Positions 16,262-24,205 of a stretch of 36,516 bases of DNA are shown piece by piece. The stretch is taken from positions 1 to 36,516 of the forward strand of contig JASLAX010000022.1 in the NCBI GenBank assembly GCA_030146875.1, given 5' to 3'. The DNA is from Longimicrobiaceae bacterium. Its GTDB lineage: Bacteria > Gemmatimonadota > Gemmatimonadetes > Longimicrobiales > Longimicrobiaceae. The translations under genes and the position numbers were made by a program. The notes beneath the pieces are model-generated. The model ran no database searches, was not told the origin of the DNA, and saw nothing but the letters and a program-made list of their open reading frames with translations. The stretch's first letter is position 1. The number at the start of each line of letters is the position of its first letter.

Positions 16262-18499
16262 CTAGAAGAACACCTTGTAGACGACCGCCAGGTTGCGCCC
16301 CGGGTTGGGGGCGAAGGTCTTGATGCGGCTGGTGGCCTCGCGGTACGCCTCGTCCAGCAGGTTGTCCGCGCGCAGCGTGAGCGTGTGGATCCTGGGTCCG
16401 CGGTTCAGGCGCAGCCCGGCGCTCAGGTTCACCAGCGTGTACTCGTCCACCCGCAGCTCGTAGGCGGGCGTCTCCGCCTGGCGGAAGGCGTGGCGCACCT
16501 CGGTGCCCACGGAGAAGCGGCCGTCGTCCCACCGCAGCGAGCCGCCCACGCGCGCGGCCGGCATGTACGGCAGCGGGGCGCCGCCCGAGAAGCGGCCGCG
16601 CACCACGTCGCCCATGGCGCCCACCACGAAGCGGCGGCTCACCTGGGCCTCCACCTGGCCCTCCAGGCCGCGCAGGGTGGCGTCGGCCTGCGTGAAGACG
16701 TTGAGCGGCACGATGTCGCCGTCGTCGGTGGTCGTCGTCCCGCGCTCGTCGGGGAAGATGAAATCCGAGATCCGGTTCACGTAGCCGGAGACCTGCGCGG
16801 TCACCTCTCTCGTCTGCGCCCGCAGCACCGCGTCGAAGCCCTGGTTGGTCTCGGCCCGCAGCGTGGGGTCGCCCACGTCGAAGGTCCCGTTGGCCGCGTG
16901 GAAGCCGTTGGAGAACAGCTCCTCCACGGTCGGTGCGCGGAAGGCGCGGGCCACGCTGAACCCGGCCGTCACGTCGCTCCCCACGGGCAGGGAGATGCCC
17001 ACGGAGCCGGAGACGTTGTCGAAGTCCCGCGTGAGCGGGGCGCCGAAGCGGGCGTCTCCTTCCTTCGACTCGATCCGGTAGGTGTCGAAGCGCGCGCCGA
17101 GCTGCAGCGTGGGCACGTGGCGTCCGCCGTCGGCCCGCCCCAGGTGCACCTCCTGGTAGGCGAAGATCCCGCCGCTGCGCGAGTCGGCCGCGGGCGTCAG
17201 CGCCTCCTCGCCCGTGGCCTCGTACTGCTTCAGCAGGCCGGAGACGCCCACGGCGCCCTCCGCCCCGCCGAAGCCCGTGCGCGCCGTGGCCGAGAGCGTC
17301 TGCGTGCGCAGCCCGAAGCTCGTGCCCACCTCGCCCTCGGGCTCCACCTCGTCGTGCTCGTACCACTGCGCGGTGCCGTCCAGGCGAACGTTGCGGACGA
17401 TGCGCGCGCCGAGCTGAAGGTCCCCGCGCGCGCTCACCTCGCGGCGCGTGCCCTCGATGTGCGCCCCGGCCTCCTCGTCGGTCGCCAGCGTGGGCAGGCC
17501 GTACTCGAACCCGTAGTGTCGGTAGACGATCCCCGCCGCCCCCGCCTCGCCCGCGAAGCCGAACCCGCCGACCCCGTAGGCGCTGCGCGACCACGAGTTG
17601 AAGAGCTCGCCGCCCCCGCCCACGCGCACGTCCTCGCTGCGGCGGACGCCGCCGCGCGCCGCGACGGCGAACGACTCGCCCACCGGCAGGGTGATGGCGC
17701 CGGAGAAGGCGCCGCCGGGGTTCACCGACTCGCCCTGCCCCGCGAAGTAGCCCTCCGCGTGCGAGGGCACCGAGGTGGGGATGTCGCCGGAGATGACGTT
17801 GACCACGCCACCAAGCGCGTTGTTGCCGTAGAGCAGCGACGCCGGCCCGCGCACCACCTCGATCCGCTGCGCCGCGAGCGGGTCCACCGAGAGCGCGTGG
17901 TCGGCCGAGGTGGAGGAGAGGTCGCCGGAGCGCTGGCCGTCCTGCAGCACCAGCACCCGCTCCCCGCTCAGCCCGCGGATCACCGGCGTGCTGGCGGCCG
18001 GGCCGCCGTAGCGGCTGGCCAGGCCGGGCTGCGAGGAGAGCGTCCCCGCCACGCTGGTGCCCACGTAGCGGGCCAGCGCGGTGCCGGAGAGCTCGGTGGT
18101 GGACTGGGCCACGCGCAGGGGGTCGGCCCCGCTGGGGGTGGCCGTCACCTGGATCCCGGTGAGCTGCAGCGCCGAGGTGCGGAGCGTGATGGTCACGCGC
18201 ACCTCGTCGCCGTCGGCGGGCACCGTCACCTCGGCGTGGGCCGGCGCGTAGCCGATCAGCGACGCGCTCAGGTGGTGCGAGCCCGCGGGCAGGCCGCGGA
18301 AGGTGAAGCGGCCCTGGTGGTCGGTGGAGACGGTGCGCCCCAGCCCCGTCACCATCACGCGGGCGTTGGGGAGCGGCACGCCGGCGGTGTCCTGCACCAC
18401 GCCGGTCACCGGCGGAGCCGCCGCGGGGGCGGCCGCGGCCGCGGCGGGCACGAATGCGAGCGCGAGCGCCGCCAGGCCGCGCGCGAGAGCGATACGCAT
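16262..18499 (-). CDS. TonB-dependent outer-membrane receptor
   Basis: A 745-residue outer-membrane beta-barrel transporter. A signal peptide (about 1-28) precedes a carboxypeptidase-regulatory-like domain (about 30-110, GVVQDTAGVPLPNARVMVTG). The plug comes next (about 120-235, with TPVIRGLSGERVLVLQDGQR and IEVVRGPASLLYGNNALGGVVNVIS), then the 22-strand barrel, ending in YKVFF with a terminal Phe. Late segments such as FRAPTVEELFSNGFHAANGTFDVG and APNPGRNLAVVYK resemble ZnuD/metal or haem receptors. It would import a scarce ligand using the TonB-ExbB-ExbD system encoded at 24206-27762. The Cys/His-rich small protein gene lies 88 nt upstream in the same direction, which supports a metal substrate, as inference only. 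Confidence 0.92.
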   Translation of the reverse strand: MRIALARGLAALALAFVPAAAAAAPAAAPPVTGVVQDTAGVPLPNARVMVTGLGRTVSTDHQGRFTFRGLPAGSHHLSASLIGYAPAHAEVTVPADGDEVRVTITLRTSALQLTGIQVTATPSGADPLRVAQSTTELSGTALARYVGTSVAGTLSSQPGLASRYGGPAASTPVIRGLSGERVLVLQDGQRSGDLSSTSADHALSVDPLAAQRIEVVRGPASLLYGNNALGGVVNVISGDIPTSVPSHAEGYFAGQGESVNPGGAFSGAITLPVGESFAVAARGGVRRSEDVRVGGGGELFNSWSRSAYGVGGFGFAGEAGAAGIVYRHYGFEYGLPTLATDEEAGAHIEGTRREVSARGDLQLGARIVRNVRLDGTAQWYEHDEVEPEGEVGTSFGLRTQTLSATARTGFGGAEGAVGVSGLLKQYEATGEEALTPAADSRSGGIFAYQEVHLGRADGGRHVPTLQLGARFDTYRIESKEGDARFGAPLTRDFDNVSGSVGISLPVGSDVTAGFSVARAFRAPTVEELFSNGFHAANGTFDVGDPTLRAETNQGFDAVLRAQTREVTAQVSGYVNRISDFIFPDERGTTTTDDGDIVPLNVFTQADATLRGLEGQVEAQVSRRFVVGAMGDVVRGRFSGGAPLPYMPAARVGGSLRWDDGRFSVGTEVRHAFRQAETPAYELRVDEYTLVNLSAGLRLNRGPRIHTLTLRADNLLDEAYREATSRIKTFAPNPGRNLAVVYKVFF

Positions 18500-18587
18500 G
18501 GGTTTTCTCTCCCGAATGAGGATACGACGGGCGGGGCGGGCCCCGCTCGGAACGTTCTCGTATCCGGCGCGCGCGGGGCGCGTCCGG

Positions 18588-18929
18588 TCAGGAGAGGCGG
18601 GGAGGACCGCGTGCGGAGGGGTGCGGGAGCGCGGGGGCGGGCGCCGGCGCGCACGGGGCGGACGGCGCCGACGCGGAGGCGCGCGCCTCGCCCAGGAAGG
18701 GCGTGGCGTCGCGGGGCTCCTCGGCCCCCAGCCGCAGGTGCTGGCAGAAGCCGCAGTCCGGCGAGTGGACGGGCGGGCACGTGGAGTCGGACGTCGACTC
18801 CACGTGCACCCGCCCCAGCGTCGCGGGCTCCGCGTGCGCGTCCGCCCACGACGCCGCCACCCCCCCCACCAGGTGGAGGAGGAGCAGCGCCAGGCGCAGG
18901 ACGCGGCGGAGCGGCGGCGTGCGGGTCAT
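18588..18929 (-). CDS. Small secreted Cys/His-rich protein (putative metal-binding)
   Basis: A 113-residue protein has an N-terminal hydrophobic segment (LRLALLLLHLVGGVAASWA, residues 11-29) that looks like a signal peptide. A compact cluster of possible metal ligands follows: His42, Cys51, His55, Cys59, Cys62 and His64 in the region SDSTCPPVHSPDCGFCQHL. The last 40 residues are Ala/Pro-rich. Layout recalls small DUF2946-like proteins that precede metal receptors, but I cannot assign a family firmly. A possible -10 (TATACA) lies only 5 nt before the ATG, so the mRNA could be leaderless. The TonB-dependent receptor gene follows 88 nt downstream. Confidence 0.65.
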   Translation of the reverse strand: MTRTPPLRRVLRLALLLLHLVGGVAASWADAHAEPATLGRVHVESTSDSTCPPVHSPDCGFCQHLRLGAEEPRDATPFLGEARASASAPSAPCAPAPAPALPHPSARGPPRLS

Positions 18930-18984
18930 GGGCGTGTATACCCCGCAACGTCCAGGGGGTCCCCTTCGCGAGGGGCGGGGCCGG

Positions 18985-20070
18985 CTACCCCTCGCCCCCG
19001 GCGGCCCGGCGGCGGGCCTCCTCGCGCTCCTCGCGCTCGCGGGCCGCCTCCTCCGCGTTCACCTTCGCGAAGGGGTCGCCCGGCGGGTCGTCGCTAGGGT
19101 CGAGCGGGTCGTGCGTCACCTGCGGGTGCTCCGCGGCCGCCCTGGGGAAGGCCAGCGACAGCCCCACGGAGCCCAGCAGCACCGCCGCGACCACCGCCAG
19201 CGAGAGCTCCACGGGAATGTGCAGGTCGAACATCGTCACCAGCATCTTGACGCCGATGAAGACCAGCACCACCGACAGCCCCAGCTTCAGGTAGTGGAAC
19301 TTGTCGATGACCCCGGCCAGCACGAAGTACAGCGACCGCAGGCACAGGATGGCGAACACGTTCGAGGTGTAGACCAGGAACGGGTCCCGCGTCACCGCGA
19401 AGATGGCCGGGATGGAGTCCACCGCGAAGATCAGGTCGGTGGTCTCCACCAGCACCAGCACCACGAAGAGCGGGGTGGCCGCCCGGCGCCCGTCGATCCG
19501 GGTGAAGAAGTTCTGCCCGTCGTAACCCGGCGAGATGGGCATCATGCGCCGCACCAGCTTCAGGGCCGGGTTGGACTCGGGCTCCACGTCCATCTCGTCC
19601 TGGGTGGCCATGCGGATCCCGGTGAACACCAGGAAGGCCCCGAACACGTAGATGATCCAGTGGAAGCGCTCGATGAGCAGCGCGCCCGCGCCGATCATGG
19701 CCCCGCGCATCACCAGCGCCCCCAGCACGCCCCAGAACAGCACGCGGTGCTGGTACTTCGGCGGCACCTTGAAGTACGCGAAGAGCAGCACGAACACGAA
19801 GATGTTGTCGACGGAGAGCGCCAGCTCGATCAGGTAGCCGGTCAGGAACGCCATCCCGTCGTCCCGCCCGCCCACCCCCTCCACCGGGAGCCACCGCCCC
19901 CAGATCGCGGCCCCGAACGCCAGCGCCAGCACCACGGTGATGGCCGCCCAGCGACCCGCCTCCTTCACCGAGATGACGTGGGCCTTCCGGTTCAGGAGGC
20001 CCAGGTCCACCGCCAGCATCAGGAGCACGAAGACGTTGAACCCCACCCAGGCCCAGATCGAACCGCTCAA
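18985..20070 (-). CDS. TerC/Alx family membrane transporter (manganese export)
   Basis: A 361-residue integral membrane protein of the TerC/Alx/MeeF family, whose studied members export manganese. Diagnostic acidic transmembrane motifs are ELALSVDNIFVFVLLFAYF and VETTDLIFAVDSIPAIFAVT, with seven or more membrane spans. The C-terminus is a charged Glu/Arg/Ala tail of about 60 residues. The start is taken as TTG at 20070 because a strong Shine-Dalgarno (GGAGGAGG, 20080-20073) sits just before it and the first membrane helix follows at once. The GTG at 20127 would add 19 Pro/Arg-rich residues and lies inside the riboswitch expression platform. The yybP-ykoY aptamer upstream supports Mn-dependent expression. 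Confidence 0.92.
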   Translation of the reverse strand: MSGSIWAWVGFNVFVLLMLAVDLGLLNRKAHVISVKEAGRWAAITVVLALAFGAAIWGRWLPVEGVGGRDDGMAFLTGYLIELALSVDNIFVFVLLFAYFKVPPKYQHRVLFWGVLGALVMRGAMIGAGALLIERFHWIIYVFGAFLVFTGIRMATQDEMDVEPESNPALKLVRRMMPISPGYDGQNFFTRIDGRRAATPLFVVLVLVETTDLIFAVDSIPAIFAVTRDPFLVYTSNVFAILCLRSLYFVLAGVIDKFHYLKLGLSVVLVFIGVKMLVTMFDLHIPVELSLAVVAAVLLGSVGLSLAFPRAAAEHPQVTHDPLDPSDDPPGDPFAKVNAEEAAREREEREEARRRAAGGEG

Positions 20071-20100
20071 ATCCTCCTCCTCGCTGTTCCTGTTCGGTCG

Positions 20101-20150
20101 CGGGCCCGGACGGAAAAAGGGCGACACCCTCGTCCCGGGCGGGCCCCCCT
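20101..20150 (-). promoter_or_regulatory. Riboswitch expression platform with alternative hairpins
   Basis: Between aptamer and TTG start, two mutually exclusive folds can be drawn. One is a long stem pairing CCCGGGACG (20139-20131) with CGTCCGGG (20112-20105). The other is a short AGGG/CCCT stem (20130-20127 with 20121-20118) followed by a T run (20118-20114) resembling a weak terminator. This suggests ligand-dependent readthrough; the short stem makes it tentative. Confidence 0.4.
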
Positions 20151-20165
20151 GTTGGAAGGCACCCG

Positions 20166-20294
20166 GCAGACGAAGGTCTCGCCCTGACGGAGCGCTCGCG
20201 CTCGCCGTCCCGACCGGACCGTGCGGGTAGCCCCGCAGTCTTGACGATCCGGCCGCCGGGTGTCTCCCCGGCGGACTACTCCCCTTCCCGCTGC
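20166..20294 (-). ncRNA. yybP-ykoY manganese riboswitch aptamer
   Basis: The minus strand carries both conserved loops of the yybP-ykoY aptamer: GGGGAGTAG (20284-20276) and, at the 3' side, GAGACCTTCG (20180-20171). A bipartite closing stem is visible: GCAG plus GAAGG (20294-20291, 20287-20283) against CCTTC plus CTGC (20175-20171, 20169-20166). Between them lie GC stems and the GTCAAGACTGC segment typical of the class. This class binds Mn2+ and turns on Mn exporters, exactly the gene type found downstream. It begins within a few nucleotides of the predicted transcription start. Confidence 0.88.
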
Positions 20295-20303
20295 TGCGTC
20301 GGC

Positions 20304-20332
20304 AACGTACCGTGCAAAAGGCGTGCTGTCAA
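20304..20332 (-). promoter_or_regulatory. Promoter of the riboswitch-terC transcript
   Basis: A perfect -35 TTGACA (20332-20327), 17-nt spacer and -10 TACGTT (20309-20304) place the transcription start at about 20297, immediately before the aptamer's first stem. Confidence 0.7.
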
Positions 20333-20345
20333 CGCGGACGGGTCC

Positions 20346-20376
20346 GGAACTCGCCCGGAACTTGCGGTGTCACAAG
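20346..20376 (+). promoter_or_regulatory. Possible ECF-sigma promoter of the fasciclin gene
   Basis: GGAACT occurs twice 11 nt apart (20346-20351 and 20357-20362). The first copy is followed after 17 nt by GTCACA, giving a GGAAC...GTC layout like extracytoplasmic-function sigma promoters. It is the only promoter-like signal in the 130 nt before the fasciclin start. Spacing is one base long for the class, so support is weak. Confidence 0.25.
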
Positions 20377-20460
20377 GACCACGCGGTGCGCGTTTGCAAC
20401 CGTCCGGCGGCCGCACTCCGCGCGCGCTGGGCGCCCCACCGAGAGATCCGAGGACGAAGT

Positions 20461-20970
20461 ATGCGGCGTGTGATGCGAAGGTTCCGGTTCACCGCAGTCG
20501 CGGCCGCGGTGCTGGCGACGGCGCTCTCGGGCTGCCGGGAGAGCTCCCTCTCCGAGATCCCGTACGACCTGGTGGGCCTGCTCGACCAGTCGACGGCGCA
20601 CTACACCCTGCGCGGCGCCCTGACGCAGGCCGGCCTCACCACCACCCTGCGCGGCAGCGGGCCGTACACCCTGCTGGCGCCCAACGACGCCGCCTGGGCG
20701 GCGCTCCCGGCGGCGCAGCGCGACGCCATCTTCGCCGACCCGGAGATGCTTCGCTCCGTGCTGCGGAACCACATCATCGCGCAGGAGATCCCGGCCAGCG
20801 AGATGACCAACGGCCGGACCTTCACCACGCTGGAGGGCAACACCGTCACTGTCTCCCGCAGCGCGGGGGGCTTCAGCATCGGCGGGGCGGGGGTGCTGGC
20901 GAGCGACCTGCAGGCCAGCAACGGCACGCTCTACGTGCTCAACAAGCTGATCCTTCCGCCGGGGGTCTGA
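20461..20970 (+). CDS. Fasciclin (FAS1) domain lipoprotein
   Basis: A 169-residue cell-surface protein. The signal MRRVMRRFRFTAVAAAVLATALSGC ends with a lipobox (LSGC, Cys25). A single, nearly complete FAS1 domain follows, with the H1 motif YTLLAPNDAAWAALP and the late motif GVLASDLQASNGTLYVLNKLILPP. FAS1 domains mediate adhesion or carbohydrate and small-ligand binding in bacteria. The usual polar region between strands is short, so it is a minimal version. A purine-rich GAGGACGAAG precedes the ATG by a few bases. It is divergent from the riboswitch-terC unit and ends at a perfect hairpin shared with the convergent permease gene. Confidence 0.88.
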   Translation: MRRVMRRFRFTAVAAAVLATALSGCRESSLSEIPYDLVGLLDQSTAHYTLRGALTQAGLTTTLRGSGPYTLLAPNDAAWAALPAAQRDAIFADPEMLRSVLRNHIIAQEIPASEMTNGRTFTTLEGNTVTVSRSAGGFSIGGAGVLASDLQASNGTLYVLNKLILPPGV

Positions 20971-20983
20971 CCCCCCGACGGCG

Positions 20984-21029
20984 ACGCGAACGAGCCCCGG
21001 GCGGCCTGCCGCCCGGGGCTCGTTCGCGT
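20984..21029. terminator. Perfect 21-bp hairpin between convergent genes
   Basis: Arms at 20984-21004 and 21009-21029 pair without a mismatch around a 4-nt loop. It lies 13 nt after the fasciclin stop and 12 nt after the convergent permease stop, so it likely serves both strands. Neither side has a T run. Confidence 0.7.
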
Positions 21030-21041
21030 GCCCCCGTCCGT

Positions 21042-22580
21042 CTACGCCGCCGGTCCCGCGCCGGGGCCGCCGCCGCGCGCCCGCTCCAGGGCGTGCTCGC
21101 GCCGCAGGGTGCTGTGCCGGTAGCCGTACAGGAAGTAGATCGCCAGCCCGAGCGCCAGCCACACCGCGAAGCGCTCCCAGGCGTGCGCGGGAAGGCCCAT
21201 CATGGTGTAGACGCAGAGCCCCGCGCCACCCAGCGTGACCGGCCAGACGAACGGCACCCGGAAGGGGCGCGGCCGGTCCGGGTCCTTGATGCGCAGCACC
21301 AGCACCCCGATGCAGACGATGGCGAACGCCGAGAGCGTGCCGATGTTGGTCAGGTCGTAGATCTCGTTCTCGTCGGCGAACAGCGCCCCCGCCGCCACCG
21401 CGAACCCCGTGAGCAGGGTGGTGACGTACGGCACCCGCGCCTTCCCCGAGAGCTTCGCCGCCCACTGCGGGAGCAGCCCGTCGCGGGCCATGGCGTAGAA
21501 GATCCGCGGCTGGCCGTACTGGAACACCAGCAGCACCGCCGTGAGCGACACCACCGCGCCCGCCGCCACGATCCAGCTCGCCGTCTCCAGCCCCGCGAGC
21601 TGCAGCGCCTGCGCCAGCGGGTCGGCGCCGCGGAGCTGCTCGTACGGCACCAGCCCCGTGGCGACGATCCCCACGATCACGTAGATCACCGTGCAGATCG
21701 CCAGCCCCCCCAGGATGCCGATGGGCAGGTTCCGCTGCGGGTTCCGGGTCTCCTCGGCCGCCGTGGAGATGGCGTCGAAGCCGATGTAGGCGAAGAACAC
21801 GATCGCCGCGCCCTGGTGGATGCCGCGCCAGCCGTTGGGGGCGAAGGGCGTGTAGTTGTCCATGTTCACGTGCTGCGCGCCCAGCACCACGAACAGCCCC
21901 AGCACCAGCAGCTTGATCACCACCATGACGTTGTTGGCCCGCGCGCTCTCGCGCACCCCCAGCATGAGCAGCCAGGTGATGGCCAGCACGATCAGGGCCG
22001 CCGGCACGTTCAGCAGCACCGGCATCCCCAGGAAGCGGGGCGCCGAGTCCAGCAGCGCGTGCACCGCGGGGTCCGAGCTCCTGGTGACCGCGCGGTAGCC
22101 GTGCGTCAGGTAGGCGGGCAGCTCGATGCCGAAGCCGGAGAGCAGCGAGTTGAAGTACCCCGACCACGCCACCGCCACCGCCACGTTCCCCACCGCGTAC
22201 TCCAGGATCAGGTCCCACCCGATGATCCAGGCGACCAGCTCGCCCAGGGTGGCGTACGAGTACGAGTACGCGCTCCCGGCCTGCGGGATCATGGAGGCCA
22301 GCTCGGCGTAGCAGAGCGCCGCCAGGCCGCAGACGAACCCCAGCAGCAGGAAGGAGAGGACGAGCGCCGGCCCGGCGCCGAAGCGCACCACCACGCCGTC
22401 GGGAAGGATCTCGCCGGCCGCGGCCGTGCCGATGGACGAGAAGATCCCGGCTCCGATCACCGCGCCGATGGCCAGCATCACCAGGTCGCCGGCCCCCAGC
22501 GCGCGCTTCATGGCGTTGGGATGGTCGTCGCCCTCGGCCAGGAGCTCGGCGATGGGCTTCCGGCGGAAGAGTTGGGACAT
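21042..22580 (-). CDS. APC-superfamily amino acid permease (CAT-like)
   Basis: A 512-residue transporter with about 12-14 membrane spans, most like the cationic amino acid transporter (CAT/YfnA) branch. Markers are KRALGAGDLVMLAIGAVIGAGIFSSIGTAA in helix 1 with its broken-helix GAGIF motif, YSYSYATLGELVAWIIGWDLILEYAVGN, and FFAYIGFDAISTAAEETRNPQRNLPIGI. A later one is TNIGTLSAFAIVCIGVLVLRI. These proteins take up amino acids by proton symport or exchange; which amino acid is not certain. The next gene upstream on the same strand encodes a dicarboxylate/glutamate symporter (107 nt away), so the two may be co-expressed uptake systems. Confidence 0.92.
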   Translation of the reverse strand: MSQLFRRKPIAELLAEGDDHPNAMKRALGAGDLVMLAIGAVIGAGIFSSIGTAAAGEILPDGVVVRFGAGPALVLSFLLLGFVCGLAALCYAELASMIPQAGSAYSYSYATLGELVAWIIGWDLILEYAVGNVAVAVAWSGYFNSLLSGFGIELPAYLTHGYRAVTRSSDPAVHALLDSAPRFLGMPVLLNVPAALIVLAITWLLMLGVRESARANNVMVVIKLLVLGLFVVLGAQHVNMDNYTPFAPNGWRGIHQGAAIVFFAYIGFDAISTAAEETRNPQRNLPIGILGGLAICTVIYVIVGIVATGLVPYEQLRGADPLAQALQLAGLETASWIVAAGAVVSLTAVLLVFQYGQPRIFYAMARDGLLPQWAAKLSGKARVPYVTTLLTGFAVAAGALFADENEIYDLTNIGTLSAFAIVCIGVLVLRIKDPDRPRPFRVPFVWPVTLGGAGLCVYTMMGLPAHAWERFAVWLALGLAIYFLYGYRHSTLRREHALERARGGGPGAGPAA

Positions 22581-22687
22581 GTGGGTAGCGGAAGGGTGGA
22601 GAAGGAGGCGCCGTGGCGGCCGGCGGGTCGCCGGGCCACGGCAGGTCGGAAACTACGCGGGAGGGGCTCCCTCGCGCAACGCGGGCG

Positions 22688-24031
22688 TCAGGAGTGGGTG
22701 GGGTGGGCCCCCGCGAACGGCTCCTCGGAGGCCACCATCTCCACGTCGATCATCTCCCCCGGCCCCGCGGGGATGCCGGGGGTGAACTCGCCCTCCCAGC
22801 GCGCCATTACGCAGGTGGCCAGGCAGTTCCCCACCAGGTTCACCGTGGTGCGCGCCATGTCCATCAGCTCGTCCACCGCCAGGATCACGGTGATGGCGGC
22901 CAGCGGCAGGTTGAAGGCGGCCAGGGTGCCGGACAGGATCACGAGCGACGCGCGCGGCACCGCGGCCACGCCCTTGCTCGTGAGCATGAGCGTGCCCATC
23001 ATCGCGAACTGCATCCCCGCCGACAGCTCCACCCCCGACGCCTGCGCCACGAAGACCGAGGCCAGGGCCAGGTAGAGCGTGGTGCCGTCCAGGTTGAACG
23101 AGTAGCCGGTGGGCATCACGAACGACACGATGCGCCGCGGCACTCCGAACGCCTCCATGCGCTGCATGGCCAGCGGCAGCGCCGCGTCGGACGAGGTGGT
23201 GGAGAAGGCGATCAGCGCCGGCTCGCGCACCTGGCGCAGGAACGCCGGGATGGGCACCCGCGCGATCAGCGCCGCCGGCAGCAGCGCGATCAGCACGAAG
23301 ACGATGAGCGCCGCGTACAGCGTCAGCACCAGCTTGAGCAGCGGGACCAGCACCTCGATCCCGCTGTGCGCCACCGTCACCGCCAGCGCCGCGCCCACGC
23401 CGATGGGCACGAACTTCATCACGATCCCCACCAGCTTGAACATCGTCTCCGCCAGCCCCTCGCAGAAGGCCAGGATGGCCTCCTTGGGCCGCCCCCGCAC
23501 GCTGGTGAGCGCCACCGCGAAGATGATGGAGAAGAAGACGATCTGGAGGACGTTGTTGGTCGCCAGCGCGTCCACGAACGAGGTGGGCACCACGTCGCGC
23601 ACGTGGTCGGCGAAACCCTTGGGCGTGGCCAGCGCGGGCGGTCCGCCGGCCGCCTCGGCCGCCTGGATGGCGGCGGTCAGGCGCGGGTTGTCACCGGGCC
23701 GGGCGATGTTCACGGCCGCCAGCCCCACCAGCAGGGCCACGGTGGTGACGATCTCGAAGTACAGGATGGAGCGGAACGCCAGCCGCCCCACCTTCTTCAG
23801 GTCGTCGCCGTGCCCCGCGATCCCCATGACCAGCGTGGAGAACAGGATGGGCGCGATGATCATCTTGATCCCGCGCACGAACAGGTCCGAGAGCAGCTTC
23901 AGGCTGCTGGCGGACCACCCCCCGTGGATCGCGCGCTCCGAGTCCGGGAACAGGACGCCGAGCAGGATGCCGATCCCCATCCCGATGAAGATCCACCGGG
24001 TGAGCGTGATCCTGCGGAGGAATTTCCACAT
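22688..24031 (-). CDS. Dicarboxylate/amino acid:cation symporter (DAACS family)
   Basis: A 447-residue sodium- or proton-coupled symporter of the GltP/DctA/Glt-Ph family for glutamate, aspartate or C4-dicarboxylates. All family motifs are present: an early IKMIIAPILFSTLVMGIAG, hairpin HP1 with AFSTTSSDAALPLAMQ, transmembrane 7 with PTGYSFNLDGTTLYLAL, and HP2 with MLTSKGVAAVPRASLVIL. Transmembrane 8 has LAVDELMDMARTTVNLVGNCLAT, including the substrate-contacting Asp and Asn. The C-terminus has an acidic tail (GEMIDVEMVASEEPF). No clear Shine-Dalgarno is seen at the ATG, but the start coincides with the conserved N-terminus. A promoter candidate lies 126 nt upstream. Confidence 0.93.
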   Translation of the reverse strand: MWKFLRRITLTRWIFIGMGIGILLGVLFPDSERAIHGGWSASSLKLLSDLFVRGIKMIIAPILFSTLVMGIAGHGDDLKKVGRLAFRSILYFEIVTTVALLVGLAAVNIARPGDNPRLTAAIQAAEAAGGPPALATPKGFADHVRDVVPTSFVDALATNNVLQIVFFSIIFAVALTSVRGRPKEAILAFCEGLAETMFKLVGIVMKFVPIGVGAALAVTVAHSGIEVLVPLLKLVLTLYAALIVFVLIALLPAALIARVPIPAFLRQVREPALIAFSTTSSDAALPLAMQRMEAFGVPRRIVSFVMPTGYSFNLDGTTLYLALASVFVAQASGVELSAGMQFAMMGTLMLTSKGVAAVPRASLVILSGTLAAFNLPLAAITVILAVDELMDMARTTVNLVGNCLATCVMARWEGEFTPGIPAGPGEMIDVEMVASEEPFAGAHPTHS

Positions 24032-24156
24032 CTGAGTTGCTGCGGGGTCCGGGTCGACTGCGGGCGGCGCCGCCGGAGGGCGGCCGCCGGGGCGGCGGCG
24101 GGGGGCAAAAGCGGGGGCCGCCGTTTCGAGCCTCCGAAAGGGCAGCCCCGTCGGGA

Positions 24157-24185
24157 ATTTATCGGTCGCGGGCGGGCTCCGGCAA
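24157..24185 (-). promoter_or_regulatory. Candidate promoter of the symporter gene
   Basis: TTGCCG (24185-24180), a 17-nt spacer and ATAAAT (24162-24157) form a reasonable sigma-70 promoter on the minus strand. The resulting leader of about 120 nt is extremely GC-rich, with several possible hairpins. The -35 region lies just after the stop of the last exbD-like gene. Confidence 0.45.
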
Positions 24186-24205
24186 GGTGCAGCTACTCTG
24201 TTCCT

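Noticed and set aside
18500..18587. Cobalamin or other riboswitch ahead of the TonB receptor
   Set aside because: The gap of 88 nt shows no conserved aptamer wording that I can recognise.
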